A DNA stretch of 64,000 bases from Synechococcus sp. M16CYN (GTDB lineage Bacteria; Cyanobacteriota; Cyanobacteriia; PCC-6307; Cyanobiaceae). The notes under the pieces were generated by a model. It was not told the origin of the DNA, ran no database searches, and was given only the letters and a program-made list of their open reading frames with translations. Position numbers and translations under genes: made by a program. Every line of letters begins with the position of its first letter. The stretch's first letter is position 1. Positions 38,774 to 49,442 of the stretch are shown here, piece after piece. The stretch lies in the NCBI RefSeq assembly GCF_040371545.1, contig NZ_AP029048.1, positions 1,550,001-1,614,000 on the forward strand. Direction: 5' to 3'.

Positions 38774-39422
38774 TAGGATACTTTATAGGTGTGGGCCTTG
38801 CACATGACCTGATGAGTAGATAAAGATCAACCCATCATTTTCAGCCTTCGTATAGACTGTCGCTGCTAATATAATTCTTACTATTAGTGCCGACGGTATT
38901 GTCTCGCTATCATCAATTAGGTAACTAGAACAGATTCCGAAATGCAATTATCTTCCAAGTCTGTAATTGTAGCGTCCTTGTTAGTATAGGCTGTTAACTT
39001 TTTATTGATGCAGGAGTAAAGTAAATCAATCTAATAATACAAAAGTTAATTCTGAAGATGCTAATTTATTTGATTACTTATTAATATCACTTAACTAAGG
39101 TAAAATACTGTTTTCTAATCATATTTAGCGCAAATGTAGAGTACTCAGTGGCCACAGTAACTAGAAGGGCGGCAGTACAGCCATGAAATAACGCTGCTTC
39201 TCAACAATTAATGTATTGCAGGGTTCATACACAACTGACCCAGGCCCATACATAGCCAATGGCATTATTAAGATTATTTCTCAACTAGGATATACTCTAA
39301 GTAAGTATGGAGCTATCTCAAGTGGCTGAATAAGCTTATATAGCATCCAGGCTAAAAAGTTATTACTAGGTTTAGATTAGTAGGCTTAAATCGCTTTTAA
39401 GTAAAAAATTTTATTCAAGACG

Positions 39423-40160
39423 ATGTTGATAGCACGCCTACTTCTAAGAATTGTGCACTATATCTCTGGGTTGCTGATTGGCATCGGGTACCATCCTAGC
39501 CTAGTTAATATTGCACAGAGCTCTGTGCAGTCAATAATAACCGAAAACCATCAACACCTTCCTCCATCAAAAATTAGACAAGAAAATCATCGCTTTTTCA
39601 CTATGCGTAATTGGTTTTTGCTACCAATTCTGATGCTGGTAATGGCCTGGACTCAAGAATTAATCGATCAAATAGTATTTAACGGAACCTGGAATTTGCC
39701 TATGGGATCAGGGTTGCCCTGGTGGAGAGTAATTACAGCACCATTTAGCCATTCTGGCTTTGGGCATCTGATTTCTAACAGCATAATTTTCTTGACTCTA
39801 AGTTGGCTAGTGTTAACGCGAGGCATCAGAGATTACATTTTTATATGGGTCGCCGTAGTGTTCGTTAGTATGCCGATTGCGCTTCTATGGCCAACCCGTA
39901 GTCATGGACTCTCCGGTGTAGTCTACGGGCTGCTCGGTTATCTGTTGCTTGTTGGTTGGCTTGAAAAAAGAGTTGGCTCCATTTTCCTAAGCGCATTAAC
40001 ATTTTGGCTGTATGGCCCCACACTCATAGCTCTTATTCCTGGCCTATCACCAGCAAATATAAGCTGGGTTAGCCATGCTGCTGGTTTTGGAGCTGGTCTA
40101 CTATCTGCCTTGACCCGGCAAGAAAGAGCCAACAGCGCGGACTCTCATAAAAAATATTGA
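39423..40160 (+). CDS. rhomboid family intramembrane serine protease
   Basis: A 245-residue polytopic membrane protein. The catalytic serine is in HGLSGVVYGLLGY (Ser164) and the catalytic histidine in SHAAGFGAG (His218); the HLISNS motif of helix 2 and the WWRVITAPFSH loop are also present, so the dyad is intact. The first 60 residues before MRNWFLLPILML are not typical of picocyanobacterial rhomboids, so the true start could be ATG 39603. The substrate is unknown. It converges with the AhpC/TSA-like gene with a 16-base overlap. Confidence 0.85.
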   Translation: MLIARLLLRIVHYISGLLIGIGYHPSLVNIAQSSVQSIITENHQHLPPSKIRQENHRFFTMRNWFLLPILMLVMAWTQELIDQIVFNGTWNLPMGSGLPWWRVITAPFSHSGFGHLISNSIIFLTLSWLVLTRGIRDYIFIWVAVVFVSMPIALLWPTRSHGLSGVVYGLLGYLLLVGWLEKRVGSIFLSALTFWLYGPTLIALIPGLSPANISWVSHAAGFGAGLLSALTRQERANSADSHKKY

Positions 40161-40882
40161 TCCAAAAATGCTAAAGGTGTGGCCATTGTCTCGGAGTATT
40201 TGAGAAGACTCTGGTTACGATATTTATATAACAAAGTATCGTCAACATCCAAGAAATAAGTGGCGCCACGTTGGGTGATGTAGTCATCGCAAGGCACATA
40301 GGTGCGCCAATGTCTCAAAACCTCACTCATATTTCGAAGTCGCCAAGTGGCCAATTCAAACGGCCGCTGGAAACCGTCGCCACCTACACAGCGGAATGCA
40401 TTTCCACGAAATGTTAAGAATGGCAAGGCCTGTACCAAATCATCGTCAGTAAATATTTGTGGTGCGCTGCGATCGCCGGTGTAACCACGCAAAACTTCTT
40501 GTAATGTTCCTGGTGATCTAATACCAGCACACATTAATAAAAACCCAAGCCATGGACCCCCTGGCAGCTTCAGCCCTGCTTCAAGTTCCAAGTCCTCATG
40601 CAATGTAGGAATAGCACTAACCTCTAGTTGCTGGCGAGGAAAGCCGGTAAAGTCACAGAAACGATTGGCGCCAATATTAGTTCCAATCGCTAGCATTTGC
40701 ACCTTGATTCCCCTATCCTGCAATTGATCTAACCTTCGCACGAGTACTTGGGCGTATTCAAGGGAGTCAAAATCGCCAAGTTGCCCTGTCACAATTATAA
40801 GGCGCTTTCTGCCAGTTTCCATACCTTTAATTTGAGCAATTCGATTAAGCAATGGCTTTGGTGTTTTCATAGCTCTATTCAA
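40145..40882 (-). CDS. AhpC/TSA-like (peroxiredoxin-fold) protein
   Basis: A 245-residue protein of a cyanobacterial family annotated as AhpC/TSA. RLIIVTGQLGDFDSLEYAQVL and IKVQMLAIGTNIGANRFCDFTGFP represent the thioredoxin fold; GGPWLGFLLMCAGIRSPGTL and EVLRGYTGDR are conserved in the family. A single cysteine in RFCDFTGFP could be the reactive residue, but the classic peroxiredoxin PxxxTxxC motif is not obvious. ATG 40882 and ATG 40867 are alternative starts. The role is probably redox-related; unproven. Confidence 0.7.
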   Translation of the reverse strand: MNRAMKTPKPLLNRIAQIKGMETGRKRLIIVTGQLGDFDSLEYAQVLVRRLDQLQDRGIKVQMLAIGTNIGANRFCDFTGFPRQQLEVSAIPTLHEDLELEAGLKLPGGPWLGFLLMCAGIRSPGTLQEVLRGYTGDRSAPQIFTDDDLVQALPFLTFRGNAFRCVGGDGFQRPFELATWRLRNMSEVLRHWRTYVPCDDYITQRGATYFLDVDDTLLYKYRNQSLLKYSETMATPLAFLDQYFL

Positions 40883-41663
40883 AATGATGTTGATAAGGAA
40901 CGTGTAAACGACGACATAATGAGTGCCTCATCGAGCAAACTAAAAACCTCTACTTCCATCAGCTACCTATATTAAATTACTCACCATTAAAATAACTATT
41001 TTATCACAGTTTGTTTTTTAATCTAGGCTACTCATCATCCTAGCATAGAGTAAGATTATTTATAAAACAAACAGTAATCAAACATTAATCCTTGTTTAAG
41101 AATTTATATATTCTGCTACTTTGTTAATATTTAGGGAAGAAGTAATCTTATATGCTATTCTTCTTTTTATTAGTTTGTAATCACACAAACCTAATTTAAA
41201 AGTTAAATTTACATTACATTAAGATTTTTTGCAGTAAAAAATGCTTCTTTAATTTAGAACAAATGTGTATTTTTCTTTCTAAAAAGATGATGAAAATCAG
41301 TTTTCTGAAGAAGTTTTATCGTACAAATATCTAGATAATATCAACGAAATTAACAAAATAATTTTGATGCTGAATTAAAGATAGATCTATATATCAGAAA
41401 GAAAAATAAAGAACTCTCTCGGTGTAGTTAATGCTTATAATTATGAATTCGACATATAATTCTTATATTTACTAACCCATAGAATAATCTTATCAATAAA
41501 TATTAGCAACTATTTGATTTTAAATTTCTTATACAGAAATATCTTAAAATCCTTACTCTGCTATAAATTTTTATGTACTTAATTGAAGATCTAGGAGTGC
41601 TACTATCTTAGTAGTATTAATAAAATAACCTAAAAGGATCTAATACTGAACTAAACAGAACTT
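40883..41663. other. AT-rich non-coding gap
   Basis: Composition drops sharply, as in the 4.6-10 kb block, and all frames are closed. No RNA or repeat seen. Confidence 0.55.
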
Positions 41664-41879
41664 GTGGCTAATAGTGTTTGCCAAAACTGTGGAAGTCGTC
41701 ACTTTCGTGCAGATCGCTCTATGGCTGGTCGACTAATTTGCCAGGGTTGCGGTTTAGCCGTCGGAAGCCGAGTTAGACAAACGTCACTCCGTCAATCCAA
41801 ACAGCCTGGCTCACGCAGCTGGAAATGGATCTTGGGATTAATGGTACTTGTAATCATCCTAGTAATCATTACAGGCTAA
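41664..41879 (+). CDS. small zinc-ribbon membrane protein
   Basis: A 71-residue protein beginning at GTG 41664. Two CxxC pairs (Cys6/Cys9 in CQNCG and Cys26/Cys29 in CQGCG) form a TFIIB-like zinc ribbon, followed by a basic linker and a C-terminal membrane helix (WILGLMVLVIILVIITG, residues 54-70). It would be tail-anchored with the ribbon in the cytosol. Its last 11 bases overlap the end of the convergent pepN gene. The function is unknown. Confidence 0.75.
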   Translation: MANSVCQNCGSRHFRADRSMAGRLICQGCGLAVGSRVRQTSLRQSKQPGSRSWKWILGLMVLVIILVIITG

Positions 41880-44472
41880 GTAACTGTACCACTTCAGCAG
41901 TATTAATGGAAAGAGTGTGAGAAGCCAACCGGTCGATTGCCTCGCGCATTACTTGCTGACGCTCAAGACCATAACTTTTATAGCGACTAAATACCTTCGC
42001 CATGCGGGAAGCCGTAATCGGGTTGCGGGTATCTATCGCGGCCACCTGATCGGCCATAAACCGATAGCCACTGCCATCTAAAGCATGGAACGCAGGAACA
42101 TTGGCGGCAAAACCACCGAGTACTGCACGCAGCGAGTTGGGCGCCAGAGGGTCAAAATGGGAATGATTTAGCAGTTGCTGTACGCGCTTGAGTCCATCCA
42201 CCCTCGGAGTTGAGGCCTCAAGTGCCAACCATGCATCGAAGATGATCGGCTTGTTGTGCCATCTCTCATAAAAGCAATTAAGAGCTTGATCACGCTCTAC
42301 TAACTCAAGTGGCTGCAAGGCACGTAGAGCTGCCCGGGCTAGGGTCATTGATGGACCAGCAACCGCCTCGAGCGCCTCGCGACGGGCTTCCTTATCACCT
42401 GCTGCTATCAGCCAACTCCAAGCCAAGCCTGTCAACGCACGGCCCCCCTGGCCTTCGGGCCAGGCCAGCGACCAGTCGCGACGACTGAAACTCAACAGAT
42501 GATTCAAAGGAGATTGGAGTTGGCGACCAAGCTCCGATATCCATGAACGCATGGCTTTGTAGAGAGTCAAAGGATCCACCGGGGTCTCCAAGGCCTCTAA
42601 CTCGGCCATGCCTGGCAGGGCTAGAAGCGTAGCTAGATCAGCACTCTCCTTGGGTCGACAAGCAGCCATTCGCTGAGCTATTGCCTTAATCAGAGCGCTT
42701 TCTACTTTGTGTTTGCGTTCACCTCGTGCTCGTGCCAGAATAACTTGGCCAGTTAGGCTCTGACCCGCGTTCCAGCGACAGAACGGGTCGTCATCCATAG
42801 CTAAAAGTTGCAGATTTTCCTTCAAAGATTGTTCTATCTGGATCTTTAGCGGAGCCGAAAAACGGCGTGGCAAAGACAGTGCCGGGGCAGGGACGTTTGC
42901 CTCGCCTTGAAGTTTGATAGTCATTGCTTCGCTTTCCATAACCACTAACTGCTCTTCGCCAACTCTTCCCTCAGGACCAATTAGAGCCACTGCCAACGGC
43001 AACACAAGCGGTTGTTTCTCGAGCTGACCCGGGGTGGGTAAGGTCGTCTGCCTAAACTGGACCGTCATCTGTCCAAGCGCCTCGTTCCATTGATATTCCA
43101 CTTTCAATTGGGGTGTGCCCGCTTGGTAATACCACTGTCGAAACTGCTCCAGATCAAAACCAAGCGGTTGACCATTAGAACAAGCACCATCAGCGATGGC
43201 CTGTACAAAATCTTCTGTGGTAGCAGCCATTCCATCGAAACGATTCACATAGGTCGCCATCCCACGCATAAAGCGCTTTTTACCCAGTAAGGTGTGAAGC
43301 ATCCGGATTAATTCGGCCCCTTTTTCATAAATTGTTGTCGTATAAAAGTTATCTATTGCTTGATATTTAGATGGCTTTACTGGATGAGCGGTAGGGCCGG
43401 CATCTTCGGAGAATTGCGCGTTGCGTAACATTACGACATCTTCAATACGCTTCACTGCAGCTGAATGTAAATCTGCCGTGAAGCTTTGATCACGGAAAAC
43501 AGTGAGTCCTTCTTTTAAGGAAAGCTGAAACCAATCTCGGCAGGTAATCCGATTACCACTCCAATTATGAAAGTACTCATGGGCTATAACACTTTCGATG
43601 CGCTTTAACTCAGTATCAGTTGCCGTCTCAGCATCAGCAAGAATAAGCTTTGAATTAAAGATATTGAGACTTTTATTTTCCATCGCACCCATATTGAAGT
43701 GACGTATAGCAACAATGTTGTATTCATCAAGGTCATATTCTAGGTTATAGACAGACTCATCCCAAGCCATCGATCGCTTTAATGATGCCATGGCATGATC
43801 TGTAAAGACCTCGTCACCGGTTTCTACATGAATACGTAGCGTTACATTTCTTCCTGAAGCCGTAATGTAAACATCGCGAACCTCACGCAAATCACCAGCC
43901 ACTAAAGCAAAGAGATAAGATGGTTTTGGAAAAGGGTCTTCCCAAATCACCGCATGACGATCTGACCCTAAAAACTCTTCGGTTACAACATTGCCATTAC
44001 TAAGCAACACAGGAAAACTAGTTTGTGACGCCTCGATTCGTACCCGCCATCGACTGAGCACATCTGGACGGTCGGGATGCAGGCTAATCCGACGGAATCC
44101 TTCAGCTTCGCACTGTGTGCTAAGCAACCCACAACTAGCATAAAGACCTTCTAGCGAGCTGTTGTTATAAGGATTAATTCGACAGCGAGTTGATAAAATG
44201 AACGAACGTTTCGGACACTTTGCAATCGTGAGAAGGTCATCCTCAAATACCCAATCTGAGGAACATAAGGGTACTTCATTGATGGCAATTGCCTCGATTA
44301 CTAGGTCAACACCGCGTAGTTGTAATAATGCATCAGGTATTTTTGGCTGCAGTTCAAAACGGCTACTCACAACAACATGATCAGACTGGATGTTTACATC
44401 TAGATCGATTGTAGGAAGACTGAAAGCCCAGGGTGTGTAGTCCTCTAAATGGATGGGAGCAACAACGACCAT
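41869..44472 (-). CDS. pepN: aminopeptidase N
   Basis: An M1-family zinc metallopeptidase of 867 residues from ATG 44472; GTG 44493 would add seven. The substrate motif GAMENKSLNIFN and the zinc motif VIAHEYFHNWSGNRITC with the downstream LKEGLTVFRDQ glutamate are intact. The C-terminal helical domain is full length, as in E. coli PepN. It removes N-terminal residues from peptides in the cytosol. A 7-bp stem with a TTCG loop at 42447-42464 lies within the coding sequence and is probably coincidental. Confidence 0.95.
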   Translation of the reverse strand: MVVVAPIHLEDYTPWAFSLPTIDLDVNIQSDHVVVSSRFELQPKIPDALLQLRGVDLVIEAIAINEVPLCSSDWVFEDDLLTIAKCPKRSFILSTRCRINPYNNSSLEGLYASCGLLSTQCEAEGFRRISLHPDRPDVLSRWRVRIEASQTSFPVLLSNGNVVTEEFLGSDRHAVIWEDPFPKPSYLFALVAGDLREVRDVYITASGRNVTLRIHVETGDEVFTDHAMASLKRSMAWDESVYNLEYDLDEYNIVAIRHFNMGAMENKSLNIFNSKLILADAETATDTELKRIESVIAHEYFHNWSGNRITCRDWFQLSLKEGLTVFRDQSFTADLHSAAVKRIEDVVMLRNAQFSEDAGPTAHPVKPSKYQAIDNFYTTTIYEKGAELIRMLHTLLGKKRFMRGMATYVNRFDGMAATTEDFVQAIADGACSNGQPLGFDLEQFRQWYYQAGTPQLKVEYQWNEALGQMTVQFRQTTLPTPGQLEKQPLVLPLAVALIGPEGRVGEEQLVVMESEAMTIKLQGEANVPAPALSLPRRFSAPLKIQIEQSLKENLQLLAMDDDPFCRWNAGQSLTGQVILARARGERKHKVESALIKAIAQRMAACRPKESADLATLLALPGMAELEALETPVDPLTLYKAMRSWISELGRQLQSPLNHLLSFSRRDWSLAWPEGQGGRALTGLAWSWLIAAGDKEARREALEAVAGPSMTLARAALRALQPLELVERDQALNCFYERWHNKPIIFDAWLALEASTPRVDGLKRVQQLLNHSHFDPLAPNSLRAVLGGFAANVPAFHALDGSGYRFMADQVAAIDTRNPITASRMAKVFSRYKSYGLERQQVMREAIDRLASHTLSINTAEVVQLLSL

Positions 44473-44672
44473 AAGAACGCCCAGGGTAAACACACTTCAT
44501 CATGGCGAGGTGACAAGACAATCGCCTAATGGAAAAATGCTAGTGCCCAATAAAACAGTAAAACCAAGTTGGATTTAGGTTAAAATTGTTTTATTAATAT
44601 TAAGATAAAAAGTTTTTACTAAAAATCTTGAGATGCATAAGTTCAGCATACTGAAGAGCAAAAAATCTGATT

Positions 44673-45107
44673 TCACCTCATTGTTCTTTTAAGTTGTTCT
44701 AACATTGCTTCGAACTTTTTCTTTTGCTCTGGTGGTACAAAATTTGGACATGCACGCAAAGCATTGCCGACTAATCTAAACTGAGACGATGCAATAAATT
44801 GCTTTTTATCGAGGGGCTCATTTAACTCAACTGCTCTTCCACCATGCTTTTGAAATATTGTGAACACCTCGGCTGAGATGCCAACCTTGATGGATTTAAC
44901 AAAATCAATATCAAGTGCCCTGGCTTCACAAAATGAAATTACAGACATGGATGAATATGTTAGCAGTTCATCTTTAGTAACAGGGGTTGACTTTGCTCTA
45001 GGTAGAGCTGATGCGAGTGGAACAAGTACTACACTGCCTAGTACAATAGCAGCCTGCAGAGTGGCAGTTGAAACGCAGAGAAATGCCTTTAAATTCAATA
45101 TACTCAC
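44673..45107 (-). CDS. secreted protein of unknown function
   Basis: The frame is open from 45275, but the N-terminal 56 codons look unlike a protein; a start at GTG 45107 (or TTG 45098) places a good signal peptide at the front: LKAFLCVSTATLQAAIVLG then LVPLASALP with a cleavage site after ASA. The mature part of about 105 residues includes TYSSMSVISFCEARALDIDF, VFTIFQKHGGRAVELN and ACPNFVPPEQKKKFEAML. I recognise the pattern as a small exported protein of marine picocyanobacteria, sometimes mislabelled a cAMP phosphodiesterase. The role is unknown. Confidence 0.6.
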   Translation of the reverse strand: MSILNLKAFLCVSTATLQAAIVLGSVVLVPLASALPRAKSTPVTKDELLTYSSMSVISFCEARALDIDFVKSIKVGISAEVFTIFQKHGGRAVELNEPLDKKQFIASSQFRLVGNALRACPNFVPPEQKKKFEAMLEQLKRTMR

Positions 45108-45943
45108 TAATTCAGTGCAATTATCTACTGCAAATACGTACTCTTTCAACTGCAAGGCTAGATTAACGAACCAAGATAGAAGCGATAGGGACTGATATTT
45201 GGAACGTTCCTTCAATGCTGATTCTATTGGAACACCAGGCAGAAATAATGAGCTAGCCACTTCAAATTGCATCATTCCATCTGTGAACAGTTAATCCAAA
45301 TCGGTTTCTATTAAAAGAAGAAATAATTAAAAAATGATGTAATTAATGTCCACTCATTCCGATGTCGTGATTTTCAACAGGATACATTCAACCGGCAGAT
45401 TTCGTGGTAATACGCAACGAATATAAATATGCTATATTTTTAGGTACAAACTTTTTGATAGCGATTTTGATTTAATGACTCAATGTGCTTATAGTTCACA
45501 TTTGAGATATGCAGGACCGCATCGAAACCACTACCTCCAAAATTATAATCTTACTCGCACTCTTTTGCTATTACTAAGGTTTCTCTTAAAAGCTCTCAGC
45601 ACTTGTATTTGTGATTACTAGCTCAAATAATAATGGTTTTCATCTTAATTTAGATTAACATCAAAGTCTTAGGTTCATGCCTAATTTGAAGAATTGGATT
45701 ATTATTGAGACTGTATAAACAAGTCATGACTAAGATCGAAACAGCGGTACAGGCTAATGTTCATCTACATGCTGTGCGAACTTTGATAGTCTCGCGGAGC
45801 GACGATGAAACGCACGGCTTTGCGCAAAAAACAACATGAATCACTAGTTAAATGTGGTGGAGTTTCCACAAACATCCTATTAGAGATGGTTATCCAGTCA
45901 AAAACCCATAAGGTAAGCATCGGTTTTGTAGCCGAGATTCCCC
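45108..45943. other. gap before sasA
   Basis: No confident gene. A 49-residue ATG frame at 45805-45954 overlaps the sasA start in another frame and is doubtful. Promoter elements for sasA are expected but not identified. Confidence 0.4.
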
Positions 45944-47044
45944 TTGGTCGATGACGGTCTTAAAGGACGCCAGCAGCTGGAGTTGTTGCTAGTAGCCGCC
46001 CGTCACCATCTTTCCGGCCAAGATTTGCGTGGTCTGGTGAGTTACCTTGAGCGAGAAGATGTCGGTTTTGAAATTACCCTTCAGGTAGCAGACCCAACCC
46101 AACAGCCGGAGCTACTAGAGCTACATCGACTGATCGTGACGCCAGCTCTAGTCAAGCTTGTGCCGTCTCCCAAACAAGTGTTTGCAGGCAGCAATATCCT
46201 CGAACAGCTCAAAGGGTGGATTCCCCGCTGGAAACAAGACGGCGTGGTGAGCGGACTGGGACTCAGATTACGACCGGCTGAACTCGACGGCAGCCGAACC
46301 CAAAAAGAGCTGCAGCTCGAGGATCAGTTGCTAGTCCTGCGTCAGGAAAATGAAACCCTTATCGACCGCATTCATGCACAGGAGCGGCTGTTGCGAATGG
46401 TAGCCCATGAGCTACGCACTCCTCTAACAGCAGCGGCTCTAGCTCTACAAAGTCAACGGCTAGGGCAGATCGACATGGATCGCTTTCAGGATGTCGTCAC
46501 CAGACGCCTTGAAGAGATGGAAGCTCTCTCAAAAGACCTTTTGGAGGTTGGTACTACCCGCTGGGAAACCCTCTTTAATCCTCAGCGACTCGATTTGGCC
46601 AGTGTTTCGGCAGAGGTGATCCTCGAACTGGAAAAACTTTGGCTTGGTCGCAACGTGGAAATACGGACCGATATTCCAAGCGATCTTCCCAAAGTTTTTG
46701 CCGATCAGCGCCGGATGCGCCAAGTACTGCTCAATTTATTGGAAAATGCTCTCAAATACACCGGCAACGGAGGACATATCGCTCTAGCTATGCTTCATCG
46801 AACCAGTCAATGGGTGGAAGTGAGCGTTTGCGACAGTGGCCCTGGGATACCCAAAGAAGAACATCAGCGCATTTTTCTCGATCGTGTGCGGTTACCACAA
46901 ACTTCGGATCGCACTACAGGCTTTGGGGTGGGACTGTCAGTTTGTAGACGGATTGTGGAGGTCCATGGCGGCCGAATTTGGGTTGTCTCAGAACCAGATG
47001 AAGGAGCTTGCTTCACTTTCACTGTACCGATTTGGCAAGGATAG
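45944..47044 (+). CDS. sasA: circadian clock output histidine kinase SasA
   Basis: A 366-residue sensor kinase. Residues 10-100 are the KaiB-like thioredoxin-fold domain that binds KaiC ([35 protein letters not shown]). The phosphorylated histidine is His155 in [16 protein letters not shown]; the ATPase domain has the N box [25 protein letters not shown] and [14 protein letters not shown]. It reports the KaiC state to RpaA. TTG 45944 is the only possible start, because a stop lies four codons upstream. There is no kai gene in the window. Confidence 0.92.
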   Translation: MVDDGLKGRQQLELLLVAARHHLSGQDLRGLVSYLEREDVGFEITLQVADPTQQPELLELHRLIVTPALVKLVPSPKQVFAGSNILEQLKGWIPRWKQDGVVSGLGLRLRPAELDGSRTQKELQLEDQLLVLRQENETLIDRIHAQERLLRMVAHELRTPLTAAALALQSQRLGQIDMDRFQDVVTRRLEEMEALSKDLLEVGTTRWETLFNPQRLDLASVSAEVILELEKLWLGRNVEIRTDIPSDLPKVFADQRRMRQVLLNLLENALKYTGNGGHIALAMLHRTSQWVEVSVCDSGPGIPKEEHQRIFLDRVRLPQTSDRTTGFGVGLSVCRRIVEVHGGRIWVVSEPDEGACFTFTVPIWQG

Positions 47045-47143
47045 GAACAAAAACGGGGACAAAGCCATCTTGACGGAGGGTTAGGCTGACCCGTAGCTTC
47101 ACAGAGTGGACAAAGGTTGAGATCACTTCTCAATCGCGTCTTC

Positions 47144-47216
47144 GGCCCCATCGTCTAGAGGCCTAGGACACCTCCCTTTCACGGAGGCGACAGGGGTTCG
47201 AATCCCCTTGGGGCTA
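47144..47216 (+). tRNA. tRNA-Glu (anticodon UUC)
   Basis: A complete 73-nt cloverleaf: acceptor stem GGCCCCA with TGGGGCT (G-U first pair, as in other cyanobacterial tRNA-Glu), D arm GTCTAGAGGCCTAGGAC, anticodon stem CCTCC/GGAGG with loop CTTTCAC (anticodon TTC at 47178-47180), and T arm AGGGG-TTCGAAT-CCCCT. CCA is not encoded. Besides translation, this tRNA feeds tetrapyrrole synthesis through glutamyl-tRNA reductase. Confidence 0.97.
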
Positions 47217-47224
47217 TTAAAAAA

Positions 47225-47243
47225 CGGATAAATCACTTATCCG
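47225..47243 (-). terminator. short hairpin with T-run on the minus strand
   Basis: CGGATAA/TTATCCG stem with a 5-base loop; on the minus strand it is followed by TTTTTT. It is a second terminator behind the SRPBCC gene and may also stop antisense reading into the tRNA. Confidence 0.6.
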
Positions 47244-47255
47244 AATTAGTAAAAA

Positions 47256-47291
47256 CAAGAATACCCCTCCTGGCTAGGAGGGGTATTCTTG
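47256..47291 (-). terminator. strong 15-bp terminator hairpin
   Basis: CAAGAATACCCCTCC pairs perfectly with its downstream complement around TGGCTA. On the minus strand the stem is followed by TTTTTACTAATT, so it terminates the SRPBCC gene, whose stop is 34 bases upstream. Confidence 0.8.
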
Positions 47292-47324
47292 GGGCGAAAG
47301 CTCGAGGTAATTGCGTTTGCTAGT

Positions 47325-47867
47325 TCAGTTTTGACGACGTTTGGCTTCCAACATCACAGCTCGGAGATTGCTTGACAGGTCATCACGCAGTCGCTCCTCA
47401 ATCAAGGCTATAGGCATGCCAATACAGCCTTGAACGGTAAGCCCGTAGACTAAAGAGCATCCGTCCGACAGCTTACAGACTTGCCAAGAACCTTCAAAAC
47501 GCCGAAAATCTCCTTTCACCATTTTGAAACTGAGAAGACCTTTGGAACGAAATTCTGTGAGTTCCAACTGAACCTGAGCCGAGAAACGCAGCCCTAGTAA
47601 CTGCTGACTGCCCACCTGCTGAAGCCAGACTGTGTCTCCATCACGCTGGATGAGCCGGCTAGAGCTGAGATTTGGAATAAATGCAGACAGATTTTCGTAG
47701 TCAGTGAGCACTCCCCATAATTCTTCGAAACTTAAAGGTGTCCTCAACTGGGCAGCAAGACGACGCACGCCCTGGGGCAAACGCTCCATCGTCTGTTCGA
47801 TCGTCTCGCTCTCAATTGAAGTGGTGGCGCTGGACTCACGCTGAAAAAGTGCCTTAAGAGGGACCAA
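47325..47867 (-). CDS. SRPBCC (polyketide cyclase/COQ10-like) protein
   Basis: A START-like ligand-binding protein of 180 residues from TTG 47867, or 153 from ATG 47786 (MERLPQGVRRLAAQL), which is where conservation seems to begin. Key features are LSFEELWGVLTDYENLSAFIP, FRRFEGSWQVCKLSDGCSLVY and a C-terminal helix LIEERLRDDLSSNLRAV. The family binds hydrophobic ligands such as quinones; the ligand here is unknown. Two hairpins follow its stop. Confidence 0.8.
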   Translation of the reverse strand: MVPLKALFQRESSATTSIESETIEQTMERLPQGVRRLAAQLRTPLSFEELWGVLTDYENLSAFIPNLSSSRLIQRDGDTVWLQQVGSQQLLGLRFSAQVQLELTEFRSKGLLSFKMVKGDFRRFEGSWQVCKLSDGCSLVYGLTVQGCIGMPIALIEERLRDDLSSNLRAVMLEAKRRQN

Positions 47868-47935
47868 TGCTGCTGCTTCTAAAGAAAACTAGACTGCCGG
47901 TCAATTCTAATAAGATCTTCCCGAAAGCATCGGCT

Positions 47936-47965
47936 TTGTGCAAAACGACGATAAAAGTGTATAAA
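47936..47965 (+). promoter_or_regulatory. possible promoter of petH
   Basis: TTGTGC and TATAAA separated by 18 bases, ending about 50 bases before the petH ATG. A fair sigma-70 match by eye only; no NtcA site of the GTA-N8-TAC type was evident. Confidence 0.3.
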
Positions 47966-47987
47966 TTAAGCAAGACCACGTCTATAG

Positions 47988-49289
<1,302 letters not shown>

Positions 49290-49442
49290 GATCAATAGTG
49301 AAGTTAGCTTTTTCGGCCCAATCTTACAGGGGTTAGCTTTCTTGGGTTGCTAATAAGAACAATTTCAGACTCGGATGAGATTTTGCTAGACGGTGTGCAT
49401 TTGCTCTTTCGCGTCTAGACCTTTCTCAGAAGCCTGAGTTCT

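Larger units (their letters stand above)
38094..39422. other. 1.3-kb stretch without confident genes
   Basis: It holds the hairpin at 38148, a stop-interrupted protein-like run near 38435-38530 (one frame reads ALRAFRAEKAYSRRNDKGS) and a 42-residue ATG frame at 38645-38773. From 38774 on, GC falls and I see nothing. Confidence 0.45.

Noticed and set aside
42447-42464. CCTGGCC-TTCG-GGCCAGG hairpin in pepN
   Set aside because: Short, inside coding sequence of a long GC-richer gene, no T-run; likely coincidence, unlike the 19-bp repeat in proB.
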